Source: JADFUS01 sp964600025 | Lineage (GTDB): Bacteria; Bacteroidota; Bacteroidia; Bacteroidales; Rikenellaceae | NCBI GenBank assembly: GCA_964600025.1 | Contig: CAZRHJ010000019.1 | Coordinates: 1-35,698 of the forward strand | Reading direction: 5' to 3' | DNA length: 35,698 bases | Shown here: piece after piece, positions 7,542 to 16,250 of the stretch | Position numbering within the stretch: position 1 is the first letter of the stretch | How the letters are laid out: each line of letters begins with the position of its first letter | The notes under the pieces: generated by a model | Database searches by the model: none | What the model saw: the letters and a program-made list of their open reading frames with translations, nothing else | Told to the model about the DNA's origin: nothing | Position numbers and translations under genes: made by a program

Positions 7542-10500
7542 TTATTTGCCAGATTTATTAGGAAAATTAGGTATAGGAGTGAATTTCACTTCTTTTTCTT
7601 TAAGCTCTTTCAAAATCTCTTCAATAGCTTTGTTTAATTGTTGGTCGTTACCCATAAACTCTTGATGAGGGTCGTTTTCTATGTCAATATCTGGGCTTAC
7701 TCCACGACCTTCAATAATAAATTCACTACCATCTACTGCATAAGGAGCATACGAAGGCGTAACTATTGAACCTCCATCTACAACTGGAATTGCTCCACTG
7801 TATCCAACAACTCCGCCCCAAGTTCTGCGACCCACAATTTTACCTATTTTATTGAACTTAAATCTGTAAGGGAACAAATCTCCGTCAGATGCAGAATATT
7901 CGTTTGCAAGCAAAATTTTAGGGCCAATAAACGTACCAGTAGGATTTATATCACCCTCCGTTTGATTAGTGTGCATAGTATAGAATGTTGGTGTACGCAT
8001 TAATCGCTCTGCAATCATAGGCGAAACATTACCACCGCCATTTCCTCTATCATCAATAATCAATGCTTGTTTGTTTAGTTGTGGATAGTAGTGCTTCATA
8101 AACTCATTAAGTCCCTCTACACCCATATCTGGAATATGAATATAACCAACTTTACCGTCAGTCGCTTCCGAAACTTTTTTGATATTATTTTCTACCCAAG
8201 AATAATAATACAGAGCTGCCTCGTCTGCAATAGTTTTAACTACAACTTTTCTTGCTCCCTCACTCTTTGGCGTAGAATTAATTGTAAGTTCCACATAACG
8301 ATTAGCTTTATTCACAAGCAATGTGTAAATATCATTTGTAGTCGATGTACTAATTCCGTCAATAGCCAAAATAAAGTCCCCAACTTTGACATTAGAGGCA
8401 ATAGTACGAAGAGGAGAATAAAGTTTTTTATCCCACGCTACTCCGTCCAAAATACGTGTAATTTTGAAAACCCCTGATTTATCTTTTTCAAACTGAGCAC
8501 CAAGCAAACCTTGTTTGATACGCTGAGCCATTGGAGCTTCACCATTTTGAGAATAAGCGTGTCCAATATTCAATTCTCCAATCATCTCGCCAATTATGTA
8601 AGCCAAATCACTACGATGTGCCACATAAGGCACCAAAACAGAATATTTTGTACGAACTGCGTCCCAATCAACACCGTGCATATTTTTGTCATAAAAATAA
8701 TCTCTCATTTGTCGCCAACTCTCATCGTATATTTGAGCCCATTCCACTGGATAATCCACCAATTTAGTTACTCCACTCAAATCTATTTCATTTTTAATAC
8801 TTGCCTTTGACGAAGGAATATTTGCAACAGAATATTTACCGTTTTGCGATAAAATCACTTTTGAATAATCTGCTGAGAACGTAACACGAGCACCAATATT
8901 TTCTGCTTTTTGAGTTTTCAAATCATAACACATTGAACCACGATTACTGTAATAAATCTTATTGTTTATCATAGCGTTAATATAGTAGTTCCCTGCCATA
9001 GTTGGAATATCTATAATTCTTTGGTTCAAACCCTCCAAATCAATTTCCATCAATTTCTCAGAGATTTTGCCATCTCCCAATCCCTCTGGATTGTAAGCAA
9101 AAGGCGAAGGAGTTGATTTTTGCAAAGGAATAATATACATTTTTGCCATATTTGTATAGGCGTGGTTCCATTCCGTACGGCTGTAAGTTGGGTTGAAACT
9201 ACGGTCTGAAACAAACACTAAGTATTTGCCATCACGACTGAAACGTGGCGAATAACTATCATACCAAAGGTCTGTTACAATGGTCTTTTTAGCTGTTTCG
9301 ATGTTATACAACACAATACTCATAACAGTTTTTTCTGGTCGAGAATAAACTATCCAACGACTATCTGGCGAAATATCAAAATCTGTCAATGTACTACGAC
9401 CACTTTTCTCTACAAGAGTTGTTTTGCCAGTTTCTATGTTAGTAATGTTCAAAGTGTTTCGTTTCTCAGACCAAACAATATTTTTTGCATCTGGCGACCA
9501 CTGCATATCCAAAACAAATCCTTTTATTTTGGTTAATTGTCGTTCTTTTTTGGTGTCTAAGTTCAAAATATGAATATTGAATTCCCCAGATTTATCCGAA
9601 ACATAAGCAAGTTCATTACCCTTTGGAGAGAATACACTGAACTTATCATTTGCATCACAAGAGTTTGTGTAGTTAAGTGTAACACCCTCTTTTGCAGGAA
9701 CTAAGAAAATATCTCCACGTGCTGTCATAGAAAGCATTTTACCGTCAGAGGAAAGTGAGTGAGAATAAGTTTTTTTGCTCAAATCATACCATTTCTCACG
9801 TGCATACAATCTGTCATTATTAATCTCAATATTAACTTTCTCAGCTTCACGTGTTTTTAAATCAAATTTGTAGATATAACCAGCATATTCATAAACCACG
9901 TGAGTAGCCGAAATAGAAGGAAATTTTATATCATAATCCTTGTACTGAGTAAGTTGTTGAGTTTGTTTTGACGCCAAATCATACTCATACAAATTCATCA
10001 CATTATCTCTATCAGAAATATAATAAACTTTCTTGCCGTCTTTCGACCACATTGGCACTATATCTTGATTAGGATTATCTGTAATTCGCTGCGATTTCTT
10101 TGTATTTGTGTCAAAAATACGAATATCGTCTGCCATACCACCTTTATAGCGTTTCCAAGTTCTAAACTCTCTAAAAATGTAGTTATAGGCTAATTGTTTG
10201 CCATCTGGCGACCAATTTGCAAAGCCAGAATTTTTCAATTCTACTGGTTTAGACGCTCCTCCACTAACTGGAACATTAAAAAGTTGTCCAGTAAAATCGT
10301 TGAAAGTTTGGTTACGAGAGCGATATGTGATGTTTTTACCATCATAAGTCCAATCCATAACAATATTATTAGGGCCCATTCTATCCCCAATATCATCACG
10401 ACCAAGCGTAGCCGTATAAGTCAAACGTCGTGGTTCTCCACCCTCGCTCGGCATCACATACACCTCACTATTCCCGTCCATTTGACCTGTAAAAGCCAAC

Positions 10501-10724
10501 ATTGAACCATCTGGCGAAAAACGAGGCATCATCTCATAACCTATATGAGAAGTCAGTTTACGAGCAACGCCACCTCGGGCATCTACCGTATAAATATCCC
10601 CAGCATATGAAAATGCTATTTGATTGTCGTACATTGCAGGGAAACGCAACAAACGAGCCTCTTGGGCAAAGGAATAACCACTTGCACAAAGGGCTAATCC
10701 TAATAATAGTTGTTTTAGTTTCAT
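7542..10724 (-). CDS. Secreted Tricorn-like S41 family protease
   Basis: Large serine peptidase of the Tricorn type, likely exported to degrade peptides. The 1060 residues start with a signal peptide (MKLKQLLLGLALCASGYSFA, cleavage near residue 20). A long WD40/PD40 beta-propeller region follows (about 25-640, with recurring SPDG or SPDGK turns), then a PDZ-like segment (about 750-830) and the S41 core (about 850-1040). By alignment with archaeal Tricorn the catalytic set appears complete: H722 in NIGHAY, nucleophile S946 in NEYSASDGD, and E1005 in EGRGVSPD. The IDDRGNGGG oxyanion segment is also present. Length is close to Tricorn. It lies between hipA (upstream) and a full repeat copy (downstream). 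Its natural substrate cannot be told from sequence. Confidence 0.9.
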   Translation of the reverse strand: MKLKQLLLGLALCASGYSFAQEARLLRFPAMYDNQIAFSYAGDIYTVDARGGVARKLTSHIGYEMMPRFSPDGSMLAFTGQMDGNSEVYVMPSEGGEPRRLTYTATLGRDDIGDRMGPNNIVMDWTYDGKNITYRSRNQTFNDFTGQLFNVPVSGGASKPVELKNSGFANWSPDGKQLAYNYIFREFRTWKRYKGGMADDIRIFDTNTKKSQRITDNPNQDIVPMWSKDGKKVYYISDRDNVMNLYEYDLASKQTQQLTQYKDYDIKFPSISATHVVYEYAGYIYKFDLKTREAEKVNIEINNDRLYAREKWYDLSKKTYSHSLSSDGKMLSMTARGDIFLVPAKEGVTLNYTNSCDANDKFSVFSPKGNELAYVSDKSGEFNIHILNLDTKKERQLTKIKGFVLDMQWSPDAKNIVWSEKRNTLNITNIETGKTTLVEKSGRSTLTDFDISPDSRWIVYSRPEKTVMSIVLYNIETAKKTIVTDLWYDSYSPRFSRDGKYLVFVSDRSFNPTYSRTEWNHAYTNMAKMYIIPLQKSTPSPFAYNPEGLGDGKISEKLMEIDLEGLNQRIIDIPTMAGNYYINAMINNKIYYSNRGSMCYDLKTQKAENIGARVTFSADYSKVILSQNGKYSVANIPSSKASIKNEIDLSGVTKLVDYPVEWAQIYDESWRQMRDYFYDKNMHGVDWDAVRTKYSVLVPYVAHRSDLAYIIGEMIGELNIGHAYSQNGEAPMAQRIKQGLLGAQFEKDKSGVFKITRILDGVAWDKKLYSPLRTIASNVKVGDFILAIDGISTSTTNDIYTLLVNKANRYVELTINSTPKSEGARKVVVKTIADEAALYYYSWVENNIKKVSEATDGKVGYIHIPDMGVEGLNEFMKHYYPQLNKQALIIDDRGNGGGNVSPMIAERLMRTPTFYTMHTNQTEGDINPTGTFIGPKILLANEYSASDGDLFPYRFKFNKIGKIVGRRTWGGVVGYSGAIPVVDGGSIVTPSYAPYAVDGSEFIIEGRGVSPDIDIENDPHQEFMGNDQQLNKAIEEILKELKEKEVKFTPIPNFPNKSGK

Positions 10725-10753
10725 ATTAATAGTTATTTAAATATGTTACGAAG

Positions 10754-12019
10754 TTAATAAAATAATTTGATTTTATCATCAAAACACTCATAGAATATAT
10801 TTGTTTCCCTATTTGACAACCCAATGTTTTTTGCCATTATTTTAGATTCTCTCACCGTACTAATCACTTCGACAATGATTTTTTTTGCAGTAGTTGAATT
10901 TATAAAATAATCTTCTGCTGAGTCCAATAATATTGATAAATCAGATTTATTAGTAGATTTCGATATAAGTAGGCTTTGGTATTCATTTTGGGTAGGGTTC
11001 ATATCATAAGCAGGAGATAAAGTCCAGCCCTTGGAGGTCAATAAAAATCCGTGGTTACGAAAATGATCGTCAGTATTTCCTATACATATATTGTAAGCTA
11101 CTCGACGATATAATTCCTCCAAATTAGCTGTCACATCTGTGCAATGTTGAATTATAAATTCCACAATATCCAAATATCCATACCCATTACTCGCATTGTC
11201 TCCATCAGACAAACCAAGCAAAGTCAAAGCAGATGCAAAATGTATTCTTTTGTTCATTTCATTTCTATCAAATCGCTGAGATAACAAGGTATGGTATTTT
11301 TCATTTGTAGAAATAATCTGAGTTGTTGCAGCATTTATTCCTGCTTTTATTGCTAACAAATGGCAGAAATGTTCCCAAAGTCCAACATCATAATCATCTT
11401 TACGAGAAGGGAATTTTGCAATTAACAGTTTATTATTTTCACTCAAAACACTTGCTTTGGGACGAGCTCCACCAAGTGAAGAACCAGGACATACTAATTG
11501 ATTAAGCCATTTTTTGTCTGGTAAAATATTTTCTTCCTCTTTTTTTTCTATTTCATTACTCGCATTAATCAATTCACGAATATTGGCAAGTGGAGGGATT
11601 TTAAGCAATTCCATAGAATTAATAAATTCCATATTTTCGTGTTTTTTAAACCTAAAACCACCCATTCGTGAGACATCATCAATCCCAATCAAATAATCAA
11701 ACGAAGACAAACGACAAACACTACGTTTTTCTTCTGTTGCCAAAACTTGCTCTCTTCTATTTAATAACGTACGCCCCCAACGATCTGGTAAAGCATCAGA
11801 AAAACAAGAAAAAATATCTTTTCCAGGCTTTGTATATTGTATTCCACGATAATTATTCAAATCAGCTGAGAGGAAAGTATTTCCATATTTTTTTAGCCAA
11901 GAATCACTATAATTAAACCCATAACTATCAGACCCACGAAGTAATTCATAAGTTAGTTCTCCAATTAATTCAATTTCTTTCAACCAATCAAAGTCAGCAT
12001 ATACTAATAATTTTTCCAT
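10754..12019 (-). CDS. hipA: HipA-type serine/threonine kinase toxin
   Basis: Toxin of a HipBA pair; characterised E. coli HipA phosphorylates glutamyl-tRNA synthetase and causes growth arrest and persistence. The 421-residue protein has the N-terminal HipA region (about 1-120), the GSSLGGARPKA loop that corresponds to the ATP-binding loop, and the catalytic segment GNTDDHFRNHG with D317 as the likely catalytic base. SPAYDMNP carries the metal-binding aspartate. All kinase elements seem intact, so the toxin is probably functional. Its start is 3 nt after the hipB stop, the usual antitoxin-first order. The target tRNA synthetase is unknown; lysS and hisS are in the window but this gives no evidence for them as targets. 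Confidence 0.88.
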   Translation of the reverse strand: MEKLLVYADFDWLKEIELIGELTYELLRGSDSYGFNYSDSWLKKYGNTFLSADLNNYRGIQYTKPGKDIFSCFSDALPDRWGRTLLNRREQVLATEEKRSVCRLSSFDYLIGIDDVSRMGGFRFKKHENMEFINSMELLKIPPLANIRELINASNEIEKKEEENILPDKKWLNQLVCPGSSLGGARPKASVLSENNKLLIAKFPSRKDDYDVGLWEHFCHLLAIKAGINAATTQIISTNEKYHTLLSQRFDRNEMNKRIHFASALTLLGLSDGDNASNGYGYLDIVEFIIQHCTDVTANLEELYRRVAYNICIGNTDDHFRNHGFLLTSKGWTLSPAYDMNPTQNEYQSLLISKSTNKSDLSILLDSAEDYFINSTTAKKIIVEVISTVRESKIMAKNIGLSNRETNIFYECFDDKIKLFY

Positions 12020-12022
12020 ACA

Positions 12023-12343
12023 CTATTCTTTTTTTGATGCTCGTTCACGATTCTTTATAGACAAATCTTGAAGAGTTCTCCCTAATTCGTCTTCTTTGGC
12101 AATCCAAAGTATATCGTCATCTAATTGTAAAGCATATAACACTCGCAGATATATACCAATAGCAACAGTAGGCGTACCTTTTTCAATACGCGAAACAGTA
12201 AGAGGCGAACAAGTCGCTCTTTCCGCAACTTGCAAAACACTCATATTTCGTCGCAAACGAGCTAATTTAATTTGCTCACCTACAATCTCCATTTTTTGCT
12301 CTAATTTTCGAGGTAACTTTGACCCCATTGTATTCTTTGCCAT
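12023..12343 (-). CDS. hipB: HipB-type XRE-family antitoxin and regulator
   Basis: DNA-binding antitoxin that normally neutralises HipA and represses its own operon. The helix-turn-helix is clear: about residues 22-75 contain IKLARLRRNMSVLQVAERA and SPLTVSRIEKG. I chose ATG at 12343 (106 residues, MAKNTMGSKLPRK); a longer frame would need a TTG at 12364. Basic residues before the HTH are common in this family. The gene is immediately followed by hipA. Upstream, only about 30-40 nt separate it from a near full-length copy of the dispersed repeat, so its promoter and operator must lie within or at the edge of that repeat. I could not identify a -7 box or a convincing operator palindrome. Confidence 0.85.
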   Translation of the reverse strand: MAKNTMGSKLPRKLEQKMEIVGEQIKLARLRRNMSVLQVAERATCSPLTVSRIEKGTPTVAIGIYLRVLYALQLDDDILWIAKEDELGRTLQDLSIKNRERASKKE

Positions 12344-12370
12344 ATTTATAACTATTGATGTCAAGTAAAA

Positions 12371-12605
12371 ATTTTAAAAATCATTGTAATAGATTAAGCG
12401 ATAATATATTACAGTGTTTTAATTTGTGAGAGGCTTGGAAAAATAATTTTTAAAATTTTTATCTTTCCGAAATCTTACAAGCTACTAACAAACTCTTATA
12501 TCTTAGGATATTTTGCATATATAACATAGCGTACTTGCGTACGTGAGTTATGAGCAACAGTGAAATATACAAGATAGTCGAGTTTCGTTTTAGCAGGTAG
12601 TACTA
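12371..12605 (-). repeat. Dispersed structured repeat, copy 3 (near full length, reverse)
   Basis: Same family as 7280-7519 in reverse orientation, with all three stem-loops still drawable. The distal hairpin pairs CATTGTAAT (12382-12390) with ATTACAGTG. The central hairpin keeps the CGTAC/GTACG arms but the loop is changed. The outer arm near 12490 carries a substitution, AAACTCT in place of AAACTCG. It fills the space between the M20 gene terminator and hipB, so it occupies the probable hipBA control region. Confidence 0.85.
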
Positions 12606-12680
12606 ACCTATAACATATCATATAATATGCAAATATAGTACTTTTTCTTTATTATATGATATGTTGAGTAATTTTTTAAT

Positions 12681-12721
12681 GAAAAGTAGCGAGAATAAAT
12701 TAATTATTCTCGCTACTTTTC
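12681..12721 (-). terminator. Terminator downstream of the M20 amidohydrolase gene
   Basis: A 17-bp perfect inverted repeat (arms 12681-12697 and 12705-12721, 7-nt loop) starts 17 nt past the M20 stop codon. It is the longest perfect hairpin among the window's terminators. A/T tracts at the base of both arms fit Rho-independent termination on the minus strand. Confidence 0.85.
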
Positions 12722-12737
12722 ATAAAAGACATTTAAG

Positions 12738-14021
12738 TTATTTTGTTAAATCAATAATAGCTTTTGTCATAGCTGTTACACCCGTTTCAAACCCTTCTTT
12801 GAATTTTGGTGTAAAAGTAGGACTGTGTAGAGCTGTCGTAGGGTTTTGTGGGTCGTTTACGCCCAACCAAAACAAACAACTTGGCATATTAGGCAGATAA
12901 TTGCTATAAAAAGCAAAATCCTCGGAAACCATATTATAACGAATTGGATTCACTTTTCCATCTCCCAAAACATTCTGCATACTTTCAGCAACTTTTTCGG
13001 ACAGTGCAATATTGTTATACACAGGAGGTACACTATACAAAACCTCAATCTTAGGCATTAAATCCTCTGGCAAACCAGCCGCAATAGCACAACCATTAGA
13101 AATCTCTCTTATTCGTTTCTCAATAAAATCACCAATTTCTTCTTTAAAAAATCTTGATGTAATAAGCAATTCTACCTCATTTGGAATAATATTTGGACGA
13201 ATACCTCCGTGAATAGAACCAACAGTAATAATCGCTGCATTTCCTGCCTCAATATTACGAGGAATAATTGTTTGGAATTGAATTATTGCATTTGCTGTCA
13301 AAATAATTGGGTCAATACCTTTGTGAGGATATGCTCCGTGAGCACCTTTCCCTCTAAATGTGATTTTAAAATTACGTCCACCTGCCAAGTTCTCACCTTT
13401 TGTGTAAGCGACTGTTCCCATACTTACATCTGGCGAAACGTGGTAAGCCAAAGCATAATCTGGGTGATTAAATTTCTCAAATAGACCATCTTTAAGCATA
13501 GCTTTTGCACCAATACAACCCTCCTCAGCAGGTTGAGCAACTGCCATAATAGTACCCTTCCAATGCTTTTTCATTTTTACGAGATTAGCAAGTGTACCAA
13601 GCATTACAGTTGAGTGCATATCGTGTCCACAAGCGTGAAAGACAGGTGTTTGAACACCATTCACGTCCATAGTTTTTGTACTTGCATATTCCAAACCAGT
13701 AGCCTCTTTAATAGGCAAAGCGTCCATATCAGCTCTTAACATAATAGTTTTGCCTTTGCCATTCTCAAAAATTCCGACTACTCCATAACCTCCTATATTT
13801 CGAGTTACTTTAAAACCCATTTTTTCCATTTCCTCAGCCATACGCTTTGATGTTTCTACCTCACATCTGCCAAGCTCGGGATTTTGATGAAATGTTTTGT
13901 AAATATTATTAAAATACTCATAGGAATTTTGAGCATTTTGTTTGATTTGCGAGTTTATATCCTGAGCATTAATCCCCAAAGACATAACAAGCAACAATAC
14001 AGTAATGTAAATTTTCTTCAT
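12738..14021 (-). CDS. Secreted M20-family amidohydrolase/carboxypeptidase
   Basis: Metal-dependent hydrolase of the M20D type (amidohydrolase/aminoacylase group), predicted to remove acyl groups or cleave short peptides outside the cytoplasm. The 427 residues start with a signal peptide (MKKIYITVLLLVMSLGINAQ). Metal ligands are visible: C131 and H133 in HACGHDMH, E166/E167 in QPAEEG, H194 in AYHVSPD, and a C-terminal histidine in TALHSPTF. The dimerisation domain lies about residues 210-320. Length is normal. It has its own terminator; a bidirectional hairpin upstream isolates it from bacterioferritin. With the Tricorn-like protease it suggests periplasmic or extracellular peptide breakdown. 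Exact substrate unknown. Confidence 0.88.
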   Translation of the reverse strand: MKKIYITVLLLVMSLGINAQDINSQIKQNAQNSYEYFNNIYKTFHQNPELGRCEVETSKRMAEEMEKMGFKVTRNIGGYGVVGIFENGKGKTIMLRADMDALPIKEATGLEYASTKTMDVNGVQTPVFHACGHDMHSTVMLGTLANLVKMKKHWKGTIMAVAQPAEEGCIGAKAMLKDGLFEKFNHPDYALAYHVSPDVSMGTVAYTKGENLAGGRNFKITFRGKGAHGAYPHKGIDPIILTANAIIQFQTIIPRNIEAGNAAIITVGSIHGGIRPNIIPNEVELLITSRFFKEEIGDFIEKRIREISNGCAIAAGLPEDLMPKIEVLYSVPPVYNNIALSEKVAESMQNVLGDGKVNPIRYNMVSEDFAFYSNYLPNMPSCLFWLGVNDPQNPTTALHSPTFTPKFKEGFETGVTAMTKAIIDLTK

Positions 14022-14046
14022 ATTTTAAGTTTGTTTTATTCTACAA

Positions 14047-14073
14047 AAAAGAGGAAGTAAAACTTCCTCTTTT
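14047..14073. terminator. Terminator between bacterioferritin and M20 genes
   Basis: Perfect 12-bp hairpin with arms 14047-14058 and 14062-14073 and a 3-nt AAA loop, flanked by A and T runs. It lies about 185 nt past the bacterioferritin stop on the minus strand, with a diverged copy of the dispersed repeat in between. It also lies just upstream of the M20 start at 14021, so it insulates that gene from read-through. Confidence 0.8.
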
Positions 14074-14129
14074 CTATTATTTCAAAATCAAGAAGCAACG
14101 TAAAATATTGTTTTTTAGGTTATTACAAT

Positions 14130-14249
14130 ATTATTTTCCAAACTCCTTATAAACTCGTATCTCTTATACTCTTTTGCACATATTAATGTAGTACATAAAC
14201 AGAGTATACAGACAAGATAGGCGAGTTTCGTTTTTAGCGGACAATACTA
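14130..14249 (-). repeat. Dispersed structured repeat, copy 4 (diverged, inner arm replaced)
   Basis: Reverse orientation. The proximal end (about 30 bases, GTCCGCTAAAAACG region) and the outer arms AAACTCG (14151-14157) and CGAGTTT (14222-14228) are conserved. The inner hairpin sequence differs from the other copies, yet it still pairs: TATACTCT (14165-14172) with AGAGTATA (14201-14208), and TATCT with AGATA. At the tip lies the 11-nt palindrome ATGTAGTACAT. The distal half of the element is missing or too diverged to recognise. It lies directly after the bacterioferritin stop codon. Confidence 0.75.
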
Positions 14250-14258
14250 TAAAAAAAA

Positions 14259-14765
14259 TTATTCCCCAGCAGGAAGTGGAGCCATACTATTAGCTTTACT
14301 ACGCTCGATAGCTTGTAGAGCCAAATAATTATTGCCAAGTTTGTTCATATTGTCAAGTTCTGTATCGAATTGATCCAAATGAACTTCCTCTTCGCCAACC
14401 AATCTTTCAAATAATTGTTTAGTGATAGAATCTGCGTTTTTAGCACATTCAATAGCAAAATTATTATAGTCAGAAACACTCTTTTCTTCCATTTCTACTG
14501 CTTTTTTCAACATATCAGCAACATCGTGAATATGCTCAATATTACCAGCAGGAACCATATCAACTTCACCTTTCAAGAACAAAATACGCTCAGAAAGTTG
14601 TTCAACGTGCATCATTTCTTGGATAGCTGTACGACGGAAGAAATTAGAAATAATATCATATCCTAAATCATCACATACAAAGTGAAAATACATATATTGA
14701 TGAACAGCTTGTAGTTCGTCAGCTACAGAAAGATTTAATAGCTCAATACTTTTTTGGTGTCTCAT
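14259..14765 (-). CDS. bfr: Bacterioferritin
   Basis: Iron-storage protein that oxidises Fe(II) at a di-iron ferroxidase centre and stores it as mineral in a 24-mer shell. The 168-residue four-helix protein shows the centre: E17, E50 with H53 in EMMH, a glutamate near 91-94, and E126 or E127 with H129 in EEEVH. M51, next to E50, aligns with the haem-ligand methionine M52 of E. coli Bfr, so I favour true bacterioferritin over non-haem ferritin or Dps. A Fur-box-like sequence and a possible promoter box lie upstream. A diverged repeat copy begins 9 nt past the stop. Function is likely iron storage and oxidative protection in an anaerobe. Confidence 0.9.
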   Translation of the reverse strand: MRHQKSIELLNLSVADELQAVHQYMYFHFVCDDLGYDIISNFFRRTAIQEMMHVEQLSERILFLKGEVDMVPAGNIEHIHDVADMLKKAVEMEEKSVSDYNNFAIECAKNADSITKQLFERLVGEEEVHLDQFDTELDNMNKLGNNYLALQAIERSKANSMAPLPAGE

Positions 14766-14820
14766 AGTTTTTTAATTTTAGTTTATTATAGATTTATTAA
14801 TTTTCCGAAAGTTACATAAA

Positions 14821-14851
14821 AAATAATCATTATCAAATAATATTTGATAAT
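14821..14851. promoter_or_regulatory. Palindromic region upstream of bfr: possible Fur operator or terminator
   Basis: The stretch 14821-14835 matches 13 of 15 positions of the 7-1-7 Fur consensus (half-site ATTATCA is perfect). A second half-site, TGATAAT (14845-14851), forms with it an 11-bp inverted repeat with a single central base (14829-14851). A TAACTTTCG box at 14806-14814 could be the bfr -7 element, which would put the Fur-like site near -30. The alternative is a weak all-AT terminator for the symporter gene, since a T-rich run follows on the minus strand. Confidence 0.4.
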
Positions 14852-14876
14852 TTATTTTTATAACAAAATCAACAAA

Positions 14877-16130
14877 TTAAATACTTAATTTCTCGCCTTC
14901 TGATTTAGCAACAATTACTGCCACACAACTATCTCCCCAAACGTTAGCAGTTGTACGCAACATATCAACGATAAAGTCAATAGCAAGAATTAAACCAATA
15001 CCGTCAAGAGGCAGACCCACAGCACTCAAAATCATTGTAAGCATAACAAGCCCACTCATAGGAATACCTGCTGTACCAATCGACGCCAAAAGAGCCGTTA
15101 CAACAACCATAACCTGTTGAGTAATTGTCATCTCAATACCATAAGTTTGTGCTACGAATAGTGCTGCAACACTCTCAAACAAGGCAGTACCATTCATATT
15201 AATTGTTGCTCCCAAAGGCAAACAAAAACCAGTTATTTTTTGTGATACTCCGCTATATTTTTCGGTTGCCTCCATACTCAAAGGAAGTGCTGCCGAAGAA
15301 GATGCAGTAGTAAAAGCAGTTAGCAATGCACCAGACATATTAGACATATGTTTGAAAGGATTAACCTTACCTAATATTTTTGTAAACAATGGCAAAACAA
15401 CAAATACGTGAATACCTATACCCAAAAATACTGTTAAGATAAACAATCCCAACGACGAGAACATATCCCCAAGATTAGGATTCATATATACTTGTTTGGC
15501 AATAATACCAAAAATACCAATAGGAGTAAGTTTAATGATTGCGGCAGTCATTTTCATCATAATTTCAAAACCAGCAACCAATAGTTTCAACATTGCATCT
15601 TTCAAATCTTCTTTGATTTGAGTCAAGAACAAACCAAACAGAATAGCAAAGAAAATAATCTGTAACAAAACATTGTCAGCGAATGCTTTTACAACGTTTT
15701 TAGGGATAATATCAAGAATAATATCTCCAACACCTTTTTGATTACCCACCAAAGACTCTACATCAACATTTGATTTCAACATATCGGAAGGCACAATAGT
15801 TACTCCTTCGCCCGGTTGAATAATATTTACAAGAAGCAAACCAATAGTAGCTGCAACAACAGTAGTAATTAAATACAGACCAATGGTTTTGCCACCAATA
15901 CGTCCCAAACTTTTACCCGAACCAATGTTTGCTACTCCACTCGAAATAGAGAAGAAAATAAGAGGAGCAATAATCATCATCAAAAGATTAATAAAACCTG
16001 TACCCACATAACCTGCAAGGCTCACAAACCACTCGGAATTATCAGGATAAATACTTGCTACCTTTCCAGATACAACCCCCAATATCAATGCAGTTAAGAT
16101 AAACATTGGGAAAATAAATTTCTTTTTCAT
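14877..16130 (-). CDS. Dicarboxylate/amino acid:cation symporter (glutamate/aspartate type)
   Basis: Sodium- or proton-coupled uptake carrier of the DAACS family, inner membrane, 417 residues with about eight transmembrane helices and two re-entrant hairpins. The family signatures are present: SSSAALPLS (hairpin 1), ATINMNGTALFE (TM7, equivalent of NMDGT), a glycine-rich GTAGIPMSG hairpin 2, and DMLRTTANVWGD (TM8). The Asp, Arg, Thr and Asn in the last motif match the substrate-binding D394, R397, T398 and N401 of GltPh as I recall. The arginine favours acidic amino acids over neutral ones. It lies after the hydroxyproline dehydratase gene but behind a terminator. An imperfect -7 box (TATCTTTA, 16166-16173) may drive it. 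Confidence 0.88.
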   Translation of the reverse strand: MKKKFIFPMFILTALILGVVSGKVASIYPDNSEWFVSLAGYVGTGFINLLMMIIAPLIFFSISSGVANIGSGKSLGRIGGKTIGLYLITTVVAATIGLLLVNIIQPGEGVTIVPSDMLKSNVDVESLVGNQKGVGDIILDIIPKNVVKAFADNVLLQIIFFAILFGLFLTQIKEDLKDAMLKLLVAGFEIMMKMTAAIIKLTPIGIFGIIAKQVYMNPNLGDMFSSLGLFILTVFLGIGIHVFVVLPLFTKILGKVNPFKHMSNMSGALLTAFTTASSSAALPLSMEATEKYSGVSQKITGFCLPLGATINMNGTALFESVAALFVAQTYGIEMTITQQVMVVVTALLASIGTAGIPMSGLVMLTMILSAVGLPLDGIGLILAIDFIVDMLRTTANVWGDSCVAVIVAKSEGEKLSI

Positions 16131-16195
16131 TATTTACATTTTAAGTTTAGTATTCTAATCGTGCATAAAGATATAAATAATAATAGTTAAGTGCA

Positions 16196-16233
16196 AAAAA
16201 ATAGGCGTAAAATTAGATTTACGCCTATTTTTT
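16196..16233 (-). terminator. Terminator downstream of the hydroxyproline dehydratase gene
   Basis: Perfect 16-bp hairpin with arms 16196-16211 and 16218-16233 and a 6-nt loop, GC-richer in the middle and with A/T runs at both ends. It lies 17 nt past the stop of the glycyl radical enzyme gene and could act in both directions. Confidence 0.88.
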
Positions 16234-16250
16234 AAGTCAATAACGAGTAT

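Noticed and set aside
10754..12343. hipBA as a degraded toxin-antitoxin remnant
   Set aside because: The kinase catalytic Asp, metal-binding Asp and P-loop-like segment of HipA and the HTH of HipB are all present, with normal lengths.
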